17,708 bases of DNA from Clostridiales bacterium (GCA_009783775.1 WRCT01000016.1:1-17708); one strand, 5' to 3'; counted from the stretch's first letter, positions 6,261-13,026 are shown. Notes: generated from the sequence alone by a model not told the origin. Numbers and translations are program-made.

Positions 6261-8077
6261 TTCAACGATTCCAGCATCTGCTCCAGCCCCCGCTCCGTCA
6301 GCCCAAACCACTCCCGCTGTCGGGAGACGGTGGCTTGGGTCACAGAGCAGACGGGCAGGCCCAGGGTTTTGACGAGACAGGGGTTGCAGTATGACGCGAT
6401 TTGCAGGCCAAGTGAGACGATGTTCTCCTCCACGACCAGGATCTTCGCGTCGCGTTGTTTTAAGTCGTCCAGCACGTCGGTGTCGAGCGGCTGCAAAAAG
6501 CGTGCGTTGACGCAGCCGTAGCCGTTCTTTTTGGCGACCCAATGCGCGAGCGGGACCATCGTGCCGGCGGCGATGATATTGATCTCACCCAAGGGCTGCA
6601 GGACCTCCCACTTGCCGAATGTGATCGGCGTGAGCAGCTTGCTGTCGGGCAGCGTGCCGCGATTGTAGCGCACCACGGCGGGCTCGCGCCGCGCGATCGC
6701 CATCGTCAGCATTTCCCGCAGCTCGCGTACGCTCGCGGGGGCGTAGACGGCCAGGTTCGGCATGGTCGCCAGAAAGCCCGGGTCATAGACGCCCTGGTGC
6801 GTCTCGCCGTCCTCGCCCACCAGTCCGGCACGGTCGAGCGCGATCACGACATGAAGGTTTTGCAGGGCGACGTCATGCAGCAGCTGGTCGTAGGCACGCT
6901 GTAAGAAAGAGGAATAGACGGCGACAACGGGCGTTAAGCCCACCGCCGCCATGCCCGCCGCCATCGTGACCGCGTGTTCCTCGGCGATGCCGACGTCAAA
7001 GAAACGGTTGGGATACAGCAACGCGAACTCGGACAGGCCCGTGCCCGCCTCCATCGCGGCCGTAATCGCCACCAGCTTGGGGTTTTCCTTGGCCAGCGCG
7101 ACCATGGTCTGACCGAACACCGCCGAGCAGCTGGCCTGGGGCTCGCCCGTGACCTTGCCCGTCATGACAGAGAAGGGTGCAATGCCGTGGAATTTCTGGG
7201 GGTCGCCCTCGGAGTGGGTGTAGCCCTTGCCCTTTTGGGTGAGCGCGTGCACGAGCACCGGACGGCCGATGAGCCGCGCGCGGCGCAGGACCTTCTCCAG
7301 CTTGCGGACATTGTGCCCGTCCACCGGCCCGATATAGATGAAACCGAATTCCTCGAAAAGATTGTTCGGCATGAGAATCCGTTTGATCCCGTTCTTGAAA
7401 CCCAACATACGGCGCGAGAGGAAACGGCCGAAACGGCCCGTCTCCAAAAAGCGGACCAGGGCGCGCTTGAAACGCACGTAAATCCGGCTGGTGCGAATGC
7501 CCACCAGGCGGCGGTTTAGAGAGCCCACATTGGGCGAAATGGACATTTCGTTGTCGTTTAGAATCACCACGAGCGGCAGCTCCTCGTCGTCGATGTCGTT
7601 GAAGGCCTCGAAGTTTAAGCCGCCCGTCAGCGCGCCGTCGCCGGTGAGTGCGACCACGGCGCTGTCCAAATCCTGCAACTTCAAACCCCGCGCCATACCC
7701 AGCGCGGCCGAGACCGCCGTGCTCGCGTGGCCCGTGTCAAACGCGTCGAAGATGCTCTCGCCGCGCTTGGGGAAACCCGATACGCCGCCCGCCTGCCGCA
7801 GCGTGTGGAAACGCTCTCTCCGGCCCGTGAGGATCTTGTGCGCGTAGGCCTGGTGGCCCACGTCAAACAGCAGCTTGTCCTGCGGCGCGTCGAACACGCG
7901 GTGCATGGCGAGAATGATCTCCACCGCGCCCAGGCTGGACGCGACATGGCCGCCCGTCTCGGAGACGGTTTCGATGATGAAGTCGCGCAGTTCCTGCGCC
8001 AACTGCGGCAGCTGCTTTTTGTGCAGCGCCTTGACGTCGTCGGGACTGTATATGGTTTCTAAAATCGGATACTTCAA
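6254..8077 (-). CDS. dxs: 1-deoxy-D-xylulose-5-phosphate synthase
   Basis: Thiamine-diphosphate enzyme that condenses pyruvate and glyceraldehyde 3-phosphate, the first step of the MEP isoprenoid pathway. The 607-residue protein has GGHVASSLG (42-50), GHQAYAHKILTGR, DTGHASTAVSAALG, the ThDP/metal motif GDGALTGG (146-153), GPVDGHN, the catalytic-Glu segment DVGIAEEHAVT, and DRAGLVGEDGETHQG. The frame stays open upstream to 8332, but family similarity begins at KYPILETIYSPDD. No ATG is available there; I chose TTG at 8077, which overlaps the ispA stop as TTGA and sits behind GGAAAG. A GTG 15 bases upstream is the alternative. The last codons (Pro, stop) lie in an intergenic palindromic repeat. 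It follows ispA, as expected for isoprenoid genes. Confidence 0.95.
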   Translation of the reverse strand: MKYPILETIYSPDDVKALHKKQLPQLAQELRDFIIETVSETGGHVASSLGAVEIILAMHRVFDAPQDKLLFDVGHQAYAHKILTGRRERFHTLRQAGGVSGFPKRGESIFDAFDTGHASTAVSAALGMARGLKLQDLDSAVVALTGDGALTGGLNFEAFNDIDDEELPLVVILNDNEMSISPNVGSLNRRLVGIRTSRIYVRFKRALVRFLETGRFGRFLSRRMLGFKNGIKRILMPNNLFEEFGFIYIGPVDGHNVRKLEKVLRRARLIGRPVLVHALTQKGKGYTHSEGDPQKFHGIAPFSVMTGKVTGEPQASCSAVFGQTMVALAKENPKLVAITAAMEAGTGLSEFALLYPNRFFDVGIAEEHAVTMAAGMAAVGLTPVVAVYSSFLQRAYDQLLHDVALQNLHVVIALDRAGLVGEDGETHQGVYDPGFLATMPNLAVYAPASVRELREMLTMAIARREPAVVRYNRGTLPDSKLLTPITFGKWEVLQPLGEINIIAAGTMVPLAHWVAKKNGYGCVNARFLQPLDTDVLDDLKQRDAKILVVEENIVSLGLQIASYCNPCLVKTLGLPVCSVTQATVSRQREWFGLTERGLEQMLESLKP

Positions 8078-8892
8078 CTTTCCACTTTCCACTTTCCATT
8101 TTCCGCCAGCGCAGCTGTCAGGCCGCGCAGGTAGTCCGCCGCCTGCCCCGAAAAGGGCGCGAGCGCGGCAAAGGCCTCCGCCGACAGGGCGGCCATCTCG
8201 GCTTGGGCGCGTTCTTTTCCATAGCAGGTCAGCAGCGTTTTCTTTCCAATCGCGGCGTCTTGCTCCCTGTCCTGCCGGTCGTCCGCCATTTGAAACAAAA
8301 TGCCAAAGGCCTCGCCAAACCGGTTCAGGCACTGGTATTGATCATCGTCACAGCCCGCCACCAGCCCGCCGGTCAGCACGGCGGCGGTGAAAAGCGCGCC
8401 TGTTTTTTTGCGCGTGATCTCGAAAAGCAAGTCCGCATCCGCAGCCGAATCGGCCAGGTCCAAGCTCTGCCCCTCGACCATGGCCAGGGCCGCGTAGGAC
8501 AGCTCGCTCTTGGCGGGCTCGTGCCCGCGCACGGCGTTCAAAATCCAAAACGCGTAGGTTAAGAGCGCGTCGCCCGCCAGAATGGCGTTTGCCTCGCCGA
8601 ACCGTTTGTGGCTCGACGGCTTGCCGCGCCGTTCGTCGTCGTTATCCATCGCGGGCAGGTCGTCGTGAATCAGCGAATAGGTATGGATCATCTCCAGCGC
8701 GCAGGCAAAGGGCAGCGCCTCTTTTATGTCGCCGCCCAGCATTTCGCAGGCCGCCAGGCACAGGCTCGGTCGAATGCGTTTGCCGCCGCCCAAAAGACTG
8801 TAGGCCATCTGTTCGCGCAACTGCGGCAGCAGCATGGGGCGGTCCATGCAGGCGGTCAAGGCGTCCTCGATTTGCTTTCTGTAGCGGATCAT
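8074..8892 (-). CDS. ispA: Polyprenyl (farnesyl/geranyl) diphosphate synthase
   Basis: Chain-elongating trans-prenyltransferase that joins isopentenyl diphosphate to allylic diphosphates, normally giving farnesyl diphosphate. The 272-residue protein has GGGKRIRP (35-42), the first aspartate-rich motif DDLPAMD (77-83), GQSLDL (141-146), KKTG (162-165) and the second aspartate-rich motif FQMADDRQD (200-208). The loop after DDRQD is shorter than usual, and the protein is some 15-25 residues below the typical family length. ATG 8892 follows a GGAG ribosome site. The C-terminal residues NGKWKVES are encoded by a GGAAAGT heptamer array rather than family sequence. The stop overlaps the dxs start by one base pair step (TTGA), so the two are translationally coupled. 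Exact chain length of the product cannot be read from sequence. Confidence 0.93.
   Translation of the reverse strand: MIRYRKQIEDALTACMDRPMLLPQLREQMAYSLLGGGKRIRPSLCLAACEMLGGDIKEALPFACALEMIHTYSLIHDDLPAMDNDDERRGKPSSHKRFGEANAILAGDALLTYAFWILNAVRGHEPAKSELSYAALAMVEGQSLDLADSAADADLLFEITRKKTGALFTAAVLTGGLVAGCDDDQYQCLNRFGEAFGILFQMADDRQDREQDAAIGKKTLLTCYGKERAQAEMAALSAEAFAALAPFSGQAADYLRGLTAALAENGKWKVES
8077..8104. repeat. Heptanucleotide array (GGAAAGT x3 plus one variant) at the ispA/dxs junction
   Basis: Plus strand ACTTTCC at 8077, 8084 and 8091, then ATTTTCC at 8098: four contiguous 7-mers. On the coding strand they encode the ispA C-terminal tail KWKVES and may supply the purine-rich ribosome site for the TTG start of dxs. 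Confidence 0.9.
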
Positions 8893-8907
8893 ACGTTCTC
8901 CGATGGC

Positions 8908-8976
8908 AATTAGGGATTAGGAATGAGGGGTGAGGGATTTTCGTTCATTCCTCACTCCCCATTCCTCACTTCCAAT
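8908..8976. repeat. Inverted heptamer-array element between xseB and ispA
   Basis: On the plus strand 8908-8937 is built of 7-base units (ATTAGGG, ATTAGGA, ATGAGGG, GTGAGGG). On the minus strand 8976-8946 reads GGAAGTG, AGGAATG, GGGAGTG, AGGAATG. The arms face each other around TTTTCGTT, so the whole 69 bp can fold into one imperfect hairpin. The right arm encodes the end of XseB (EVRNGE and stop). No other gene occupies this gap. Confidence 0.75.
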
Positions 8977-9131
8977 TTTTCCTCAAAGGCTTTTAGCTGC
9001 GCCTGGCATTCGTTCGCCAGTTTCTGCCCCGCCTCGTAAAGCGCGACCATTTCGGCCAGCGGCACGTTGCCGCTCTCCAGTTTTGCTACGATGGTCTCCA
9101 GTTCGCTGATATTTTCTTCGTAGGTTTTCAT
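8952..9131 (-). CDS. xseB: Exodeoxyribonuclease VII small subunit
   Basis: Small helical subunit of exonuclease VII, several copies of which bind the XseA catalytic subunit; the enzyme degrades single-stranded DNA to oligonucleotides. The 59-residue reading frame starts MKTYEENISELETIVAKLES, continues with PLAEMVALYEAGQKLANECQ and ends LEVRNGE. The LExIVxxLExG and LYExGxxL patterns are diagnostic. The length suits the family (about 60-80). ATG 9131 follows AGAGGAAG eight bases upstream. It lies directly behind xseA, its obligate partner. The final residues are encoded by the neighbouring heptamer repeat, so the native C-terminus has probably been replaced. Confidence 0.93.
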   Translation of the reverse strand: MKTYEENISELETIVAKLESGNVPLAEMVALYEAGQKLANECQAQLKAFEEKLEVRNGE

Positions 9132-9147
9132 AGTCTTCCTCTTTTCG

Positions 9148-9283
9148 AAGTAATAAGGAATAGAGAATAAGTAATAATGAATGTTGAAACAGCTAACGCT
9201 GTTTCTTCTATTGCATTCCAGCTCCCCAGCATTTGTGCGTCAGCACACCTCCCTTATTCCCTATTCCTTATTCCTTATTACTT
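9148..9283. repeat. 136-bp MITE-like element with heptamer-based terminal inverted repeats
   Basis: The first 15 bases on the plus strand (AAGTAATAAGGAATA, 9148-9162) recur perfectly inverted at 9283-9269. Both ends continue as degenerate 7-mers of AAGGAAT/AAGTAAT type. The interior is unlike its surroundings and contains a perfect 8-bp hairpin GAAACAGC-TAAC-GCTGTTTC (9186-9205) and a small TGTGC/GCACA palindrome near 9233-9246. The right end encodes the last XseA residues VIRNKE and the stop. No coding capacity. Confidence 0.75.
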
Positions 9284-10469
9284 GAACCTTCACGCCGCCA
9301 TCGGCAAAGTGCAGCTCAAGATTCTGATTAAGCGCGGCCTGCCGCGCGCCGGTCACCGACTTGCCCGAGGGTTCGCTGACCCAGGCAAAACCGCGCGAGA
9401 GAATGTCTTGCACACTGCCGCCGCGCAAGCGCAGCAGCTGGGCGTTGAGGTTCGCACCGGCTAATTGCAGCGCGCGCTCCGGCACATATTGCAGGCGTTG
9501 GCGCATTTCGTCCAGCCTCTGATTGCCCTCCCACAAGCGTTGCGTGGGACGGGCAAAGGCCGCCGAACCGATGGCCAGTTCCAGCGCGTGCCGCTTTTCG
9601 GCCAGGCCTTGGCCCAGCGCGCGGGCCAGGCGCGCGGTGCATTTTCGCAGGCTTTCGGCCAACGCGTCCCGCTCCGGTACTGCCAGCTCGGCCGCTGCGG
9701 ATGGCGTCGGCGCGCGCAGGTCGGCCACAAAATCGGCAAGGGTCACATCGGTCTCGTGCCCCACCGCGCTGATCACAGGGATTGCGCTATCCAAAATCGC
9801 GTTCACCACAGCGGGCTCGTTGAAGGCCCAAAGTTCTTCCAGGCTGCCGCCGCCGCGCCCGACGATCAGCACATCGGCCCGTTTCTCCCGATTCGCCTTG
9901 GCAATGGCCGCCGCGATTTCAGCCGCCGCGCCCTCGCCCTGCACCGCAGTCGGATAGAGCAGCAGGGGCAGGCCGGTAAAGCGTCTGCCGGCTATATTGC
10001 GAATGTCCTGCCAAACCGCGCCCGTGGGGCTGGTGACCACGCCGACACAGGACGGAAAGGGCGGAATGGGCTTTTTGCGCGCGGTTTCAAACGCGCCCTG
10101 CGTCCGCAACTCCTCCTTGTAAGCCAAAAAGCGGGCGTAAAGCTCGCCCTCGCCCTCGCGGGTCAGGCTGACCGCATACAGCTGAAAGCTGCCGTCGCGC
10201 GCGTAGAGGTCGGCGGAGCCGGAAAGGCGCACCTGCATACCGTCCTTGGGGATAAAGGTGAGCCGCCGCGCGCTCGCGGCAAACATGACACAGCGCACGG
10301 TCGCGCCCGTGTCCTTTAAGGAAAAATAAATATGGCCGGACGTATGCCGGCGCAAACCGGAAATCTCCCCACGGACCTGCAGCCGCTGCAAGTTACGGTC
10401 CCCGGAGAGAAGAAGGCTGACGTATTCGTTTAGCTCGGAGACCGAGAAAATCGACTCTAACTGCTCCAT
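9261..10469 (-). CDS. xseA: Exodeoxyribonuclease VII large subunit
   Basis: Catalytic subunit of exonuclease VII. The 402-residue protein starts MEQLESIFSVSELNEYV with an N-terminal OB fold (about residues 1-105). The catalytic domain shows GVVTSPTGAVWQDI (143-156), GRGGGSLEELWAFN (204-217), VGHETD (236-241) and RAPTPSAAAEL (252-262), all characteristic. A helical region and a C-terminal GFAWV / FADGGVKVQV strand region follow. I chose ATG 10469, one base after the nusB stop, because the family N-terminus begins there; the upstream extension is translated repeat. There is no clear ribosome site because the preceding 35 bases are a heptamer array, so translation likely depends on coupling to nusB. 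The last residues come from a MITE-like repeat. Confidence 0.95.
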   Translation of the reverse strand: MEQLESIFSVSELNEYVSLLLSGDRNLQRLQVRGEISGLRRHTSGHIYFSLKDTGATVRCVMFAASARRLTFIPKDGMQVRLSGSADLYARDGSFQLYAVSLTREGEGELYARFLAYKEELRTQGAFETARKKPIPPFPSCVGVVTSPTGAVWQDIRNIAGRRFTGLPLLLYPTAVQGEGAAAEIAAAIAKANREKRADVLIVGRGGGSLEELWAFNEPAVVNAILDSAIPVISAVGHETDVTLADFVADLRAPTPSAAAELAVPERDALAESLRKCTARLARALGQGLAEKRHALELAIGSAAFARPTQRLWEGNQRLDEMRQRLQYVPERALQLAGANLNAQLLRLRGGSVQDILSRGFAWVSEPSGKSVTGARQAALNQNLELHFADGGVKVQVIRNKE

Positions 10470-10470
10470 G

Positions 10471-10911
10471 TCAATCTGGAATCTGGGGTCTGGAATCTGG
10501 AATCTGGGGCGCAGCCCGCGCCACCGCGCCGAGAATGCCATTCACAAAGCGATAGGACTTTTCCTCGCCGAAACGCTTGGCCAGTTCGACCGCCTCGTTG
10601 ATCGTGGCGCCGGTCGGGATGTCCAGCCGGTAGCGCAGCTCAAACACGGCAAGCCGCAAGATAAGCAGGTCGACTTTCGCGATACGGGTCAGGGCCCAGC
10701 CCTGCGCGTGGGCCTCGATGATCTCGTCCAGCGCGGCTTGATTGCCCGACACGCCCTCGACCAGTTCACGCATGAAGAGCTCGTCCGGCCCGTCGAGCGC
10801 TGTTTGCGCCTCGGACTGTTCCAACACCTCTTCGGCTGTGGGCGCGCCGCCCAGCTCACGCGCAAAGAGCAGCTTTAAGGCCACTTCACGGGCCAGGGCA
10901 CGTTGTTTCAC
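10471..10911 (-). CDS. nusB: Transcription antitermination factor NusB
   Basis: RNA-binding factor that with NusE/S10 assembles antitermination complexes on rRNA transcripts. The 146-residue protein has the NusB opening (R-A-L-A-R-E-V-A-L-K-L-L-F), the central LDEIIEAHAQGWALTRIAKVD segment split over two helices, RLAVFELRY, and the signature INEAVELAKRFGEEKSYRFVNGILG. The start is GTG 10911, which overlaps the DUF2273 stop in a GTGA junction. After GAVARAA the protein ends with 12 residues, PQIPDSRPQIPD, translated from a 35-bp heptamer array. That tail is not a family feature. Its partner genes xseA-xseB-ispA follow in the usual clostridial order. Confidence 0.95.
   Translation of the reverse strand: MKQRALAREVALKLLFARELGGAPTAEEVLEQSEAQTALDGPDELFMRELVEGVSGNQAALDEIIEAHAQGWALTRIAKVDLLILRLAVFELRYRLDIPTGATINEAVELAKRFGEEKSYRFVNGILGAVARAAPQIPDSRPQIPD
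10473..10507. repeat. Five-unit heptanucleotide array (AATCTGG) at the nusB/xseA junction
   Basis: Plus strand units AATCTGG, AATCTGG, GGTCTGG, AATCTGG, AATCTGG are contiguous over exactly 35 bp. On the coding strand they encode the nusB tail and the T of its TGA stop, and end four bases before the xseA ATG. Confidence 0.92.
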
Positions 10912-11135
10912 GATCCGTTCCCGCCTTTGAAGATTTTGAAGACCAGGTCCTTCATGCCGTCCGTGCCGTTTTTGTCATAGAGATAGCCGATAAACGCGCC
11001 CAAGCCAATCAGCAATGCCAGCAGCAGGGTGCGCCAAAAGCCCGCGGTCAGCATAAGTATGCCGACGACAAGACCAAGGCCCATGCCGACCAGTACGCCG
11101 GGGCGTTTATTCCATTGTTCAGTCAACCATTTCAT
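10908..11135 (-). CDS. DUF2273 small membrane protein
   Basis: A 75-residue membrane protein of the DUF2273 family, which accompanies asp23 and amaP in Firmicutes. Residues about 11-32 (RPGVLVGMGLGLVVGILMLT) and 35-52 form two hydrophobic segments, followed by a short polar tail rich in Lys and Gly. Function is not established; association with envelope stress or membrane anchoring of Asp23 is inferred from neighbourhood. It starts 7 bases after the amaP stop and its own stop overlaps the nusB GTG start, so it is co-translated with both. Confidence 0.85.
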   Translation of the reverse strand: MKWLTEQWNKRPGVLVGMGLGLVVGILMLTAGFWRTLLLALLIGLGAFIGYLYDKNGTDGMKDLVFKIFKGGNGS

Positions 11136-11142
11136 GCAAAAA

Positions 11143-11706
11143 CTATTCTACTCTCGCTGCCGGAGCGGCGGACGCGCTCTCTACGAGGACACTGATCTCT
11201 TGTACCAGTATGCCGCTTTGCTCCTCGATATACTCTTTGAGCGATTTTTGCAGCTCGGCCGTCAGCTCTACCAGCGGGGTCTCGGGCAGGACGGAAAGCT
11301 TGACGCTGAAGACGACGCTGCCGCCCTCCACGACGCGGATCGAGGTGGCGCAGTCACGCACGCGGCTGTTGCCGCGAATGTGCCGCTGTGCCATGACTTC
11401 CAGCGCGGCCAGGGCGATGTAAGCGCTGCCGTTGTCCGTGGTTTTGATCAGCGCGCTGGCGGGCTGCGCCTGTTTGCGCTCGCGCTGCGTTTTGGGCGCG
11501 AAGATCAAACGCAGGCAGAGAATGGCAACGACCAGCGCCGCGGCCACCACAATCAGCGCGCCTGCCGGAACTTTCATGATGCGCGCCAAACTTGCCCAGT
11601 CCGGCTGACTGAGCGGCCAACCGAGCGCCGCCGACACCAGGCACAGGCAGACGCAAAGCAACAGCAGGGCCATAAGAACACATAGGATACGATCGAAAAT
11701 TTTCAT
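11143..11706 (-). CDS. amaP: Alkaline shock response membrane anchor protein AmaP
   Basis: In Staphylococcus aureus AmaP anchors Asp23 at the cell membrane. This 187-residue protein has two N-terminal transmembrane segments (about residues 7-29 and 47-69). A cytoplasmic region follows, with a family-type segment VRDCATSIRVVEGGSVVFSV and the helix ELQKSLKEYIEEQSG. The ATG at 11706 follows GGGGAG at good spacing. It lies 70 bp downstream of asp23, separated by a strong hairpin, and 7 bp before the DUF2273 gene. Identification rests on topology, length and the asp23-amaP-DUF2273 order; the sequence is moderately diverged. Confidence 0.85.
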   Translation of the reverse strand: MKIFDRILCVLMALLLLCVCLCLVSAALGWPLSQPDWASLARIMKVPAGALIVVAAALVVAILCLRLIFAPKTQRERKQAQPASALIKTTDNGSAYIALAALEVMAQRHIRGNSRVRDCATSIRVVEGGSVVFSVKLSVLPETPLVELTAELQKSLKEYIEEQSGILVQEISVLVESASAAPAARVE

Positions 11707-11737
11707 GATGATTCTCCCCTCATTCGGACAAGCAAAC

Positions 11738-11763
11738 CAGGCGGAGCGTATTGGCTCCGCCTG
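11738..11763. terminator. 10-bp GC-rich hairpin between asp23 and amaP (attenuator or RNA-processing site)
   Basis: CAGGCGGAGC / GCTCCGCCTG form a perfect 10-bp stem around a 6-base loop in the 70-bp gap. No T-run follows on the minus strand, so full intrinsic termination is unlikely. A role in stabilising asp23 mRNA or reducing downstream expression is inference. Confidence 0.5.
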
Positions 11764-11776
11764 TATGTGGGTGGGA

Positions 11777-12205
11777 TTACTTTACGCGGCCTGTGGGCTC
11801 GACGGGCGGCGCCTTCTCTTCGACGACGACCTTCTTCTCTTTCTCCAGGACGACGGACTGCACGGTGATATTGACTTCGACCACCTTGAGGCCGGTCATG
11901 GTCTCGATGGCCGACTTGATCGCCTCCTGCACCTTCTTGCAAACGTCCTGAATGCGGAAACCGTACTTCACGATGACGGCGAGGTCCACGGCGCATTCTT
12001 CGTTCCCGACTTCGACTTTGATGCCCTTGGTGTAGCTCTTTCTGCCGAGTTTCTCGGTCAGGCCCTCGATGGCGGTGCCGCTCATGCCCTCTACGCCCTC
12101 GATCTCACTGGCCGCCAAAAAGGCGATGGTCGCGATGACGTCGTCCGCGAATACGACTTTTCCTCCGCCGGCCGGCGCGATGGCAGTCTCTTTGTTCTCG
12201 CTCAT
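11777..12205 (-). CDS. Asp23/Gls24 family envelope stress response protein
   Basis: Cytoplasmic protein of the alkaline-shock family, in characterised species membrane-tethered by AmaP and linked to cell-envelope homeostasis. The 142-residue sequence has the family core: VVFADDVIATIAFLAASEIEGVEG, then GIKVEVGNEECAVDLAVIVKYG and VCKKVQEAIKSAIETMTGLKVVEVNITVQSV. The C-terminus is a charged Lys/Glu/Val tail ending PVEPTGRVK. ATG 12205 has an excellent AAGGAGAG ribosome site 7 bases upstream and a strong promoter 40 bases before it. It is the first gene of the asp23-amaP-DUF2273-nusB group. Confidence 0.92.
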   Translation of the reverse strand: MSENKETAIAPAGGGKVVFADDVIATIAFLAASEIEGVEGMSGTAIEGLTEKLGRKSYTKGIKVEVGNEECAVDLAVIVKYGFRIQDVCKKVQEAIKSAIETMTGLKVVEVNITVQSVVLEKEKKVVVEEKAPPVEPTGRVK

Positions 12206-12246
12206 GATATGCTCTCCTTAAATTGAATTTCCCTAGTATTTTTATG

Positions 12247-12275
12247 ATTATATCAGCCTTTTTGTGAAAAGTAAA
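12247..12275 (-). promoter_or_regulatory. Sigma-A promoter of the asp23 operon
   Basis: On the minus strand TTTACT (12275-12270, four of six) is followed after exactly 17 bases by TATAAT (12252-12247, perfect). The predicted start is near 12240, leaving a 35-base AT-rich leader with AAGGAGAG. The -35 box begins only 7 bases after the stop of the upstream gene, and no terminator separates them. Confidence 0.8.
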
Positions 12276-12281
12276 CCGCTT

Positions 12282-12878
12282 TTATCCGTTTTTCGCCGAT
12301 GTTCGCGAAAAAGAGGCCGGATACGTCATCCCCTGCTTCGGTCCGAGCTTATCTGCCAGCTGCACCAGCCAGCGCAGGATTAACGCCACGTCAGCCGCCG
12401 ATACAGTTTCTGCGCACCGCACATCGCCATAAATCTGTGTCAGCTTGGTGCAGTTGGAAAACGCCATGGCCTCGATTGCGGTCACGCCGCTCGGAATGGT
12501 GATATTGGTCACGCTGGCGCATTGCCGAAACGCGCCGGCTGAAATGGTGATCACGCTGCCCGGAACGGTGATGCTCGCCGGTTTGCCGCAGTTGTGAAAC
12601 GCGCCACTCCCGATAGTAGTCACCCCATTCGGAATGACCACGCTGAGCAGATTGGCGCTGTCCCGAAACGCCTCCGTGCCAATGGCGGTCACAGGATAGC
12701 CGCCCAATGTGCTTGGAATCGTAATACTGCCGCCGGTCCCTCTGTACTTGACAATCTCCGCCGTGCCGCCACCGAGGGCAGTATACTCATAGTCCCCACT
12801 GATTGCCGCCAGGCTCATCAAAGGCAATGCACCCAAACACAACACCACCGCCAGTACCAATGTGAAAGTTCGTTTCAT
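12282..12878 (-). CDS. Secreted BspA-type leucine-rich-repeat protein with degenerate dockerin half
   Basis: A 198-residue predicted secreted protein. Residues 1-25 form a signal peptide (MKRTFTLVLAVVLCLGALPL). Residues about 62-150 hold four 23-residue LRR_5/BspA repeats of the form xIGxxAFxxCxxLxxIxIPxGV. The segment 151-176, GDV...VSAADVALILRWLVQL, matches the second half of the dockerin in the large secreted protein at 2694-5861. Its calcium loop lacks the usual Asn/Asp at loop positions 3 and 5 (here Arg and Ala). A 22-residue tail of no recognised type follows. I chose ATG 12878, behind AAGGGAAG; an upstream ATG at 12908 lies inside a repeat element. BspA repeats are often adhesive or cell-wall located. 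Function here is unknown, and the promoter was not identified. Confidence 0.8.
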   Translation of the reverse strand: MKRTFTLVLAVVLCLGALPLMSLAAISGDYEYTALGGGTAEIVKYRGTGGSITIPSTLGGYPVTAIGTEAFRDSANLLSVVIPNGVTTIGSGAFHNCGKPASITVPGSVITISAGAFRQCASVTNITIPSGVTAIEAMAFSNCTKLTQIYGDVRCAETVSAADVALILRWLVQLADKLGPKQGMTYPASFSRTSAKNG

Positions 12879-12997
12879 TTTCTTTCTTCCCTTAAACAGC
12901 ATGGGCAATTCTCAAAAGTGTACTTTTTGATATTGGCCCATAAAAAGAAAATAATGGGTATTGTGTATGCGGGACTGGTTGTTTTTCGCAAAACATA

Positions 12998-13026
12998 TTG
13001 ACAATATAGCGAAATAGGCATATATT
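12998..13026 (+). promoter_or_regulatory. Plus-strand sigma-A promoter inside the element, facing the 3' end of xdhC
   Basis: TTGACA (12998-13003, perfect) and TATATT (13021-13026, five of six) are separated by exactly 17 bases. The predicted start is near 13033, eight bases before a perfect hairpin. Transcripts reading past it would be antisense to xdhC. It is the only strong promoter I see on the plus strand. Confidence 0.7.

Noticed and set aside
6302..6340. VTQATVSR shared by the Dxs C-terminus and the ArgR helix-turn-helix
   Set aside because: The Dxs segment aligns with its normal C-terminal region in length and context; an eight-residue coincidence does not indicate a DNA-binding fusion.
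8078..8332. N-terminal extension of dxs into the ispA coding region
   Set aside because: The extension has no similarity to Dxs and overlaps conserved ispA sequence in another frame; family similarity starts at the TTG near 8077.
9465..10319. Long plus-strand open frame (about 284 codons) opposite xseA
   Set aside because: It is a GC-rich antisense shadow of a clearly conserved gene, with no ribosome site, no promoter and no recognisable protein features. Similar shadows opposite dxs, xdhA and the amidohydrolase were rejected for the same reason.
8077..10507. CRISPR-like array
   Set aside because: Repeats are 7-bp contiguous units without spacers and no cas genes are present.
10470..10541. 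N-terminal extension of xseA (24 codons)
   Set aside because: It translates the heptamer array and the end of nusB; the XseA family starts at MEQLESIFSVSELN.
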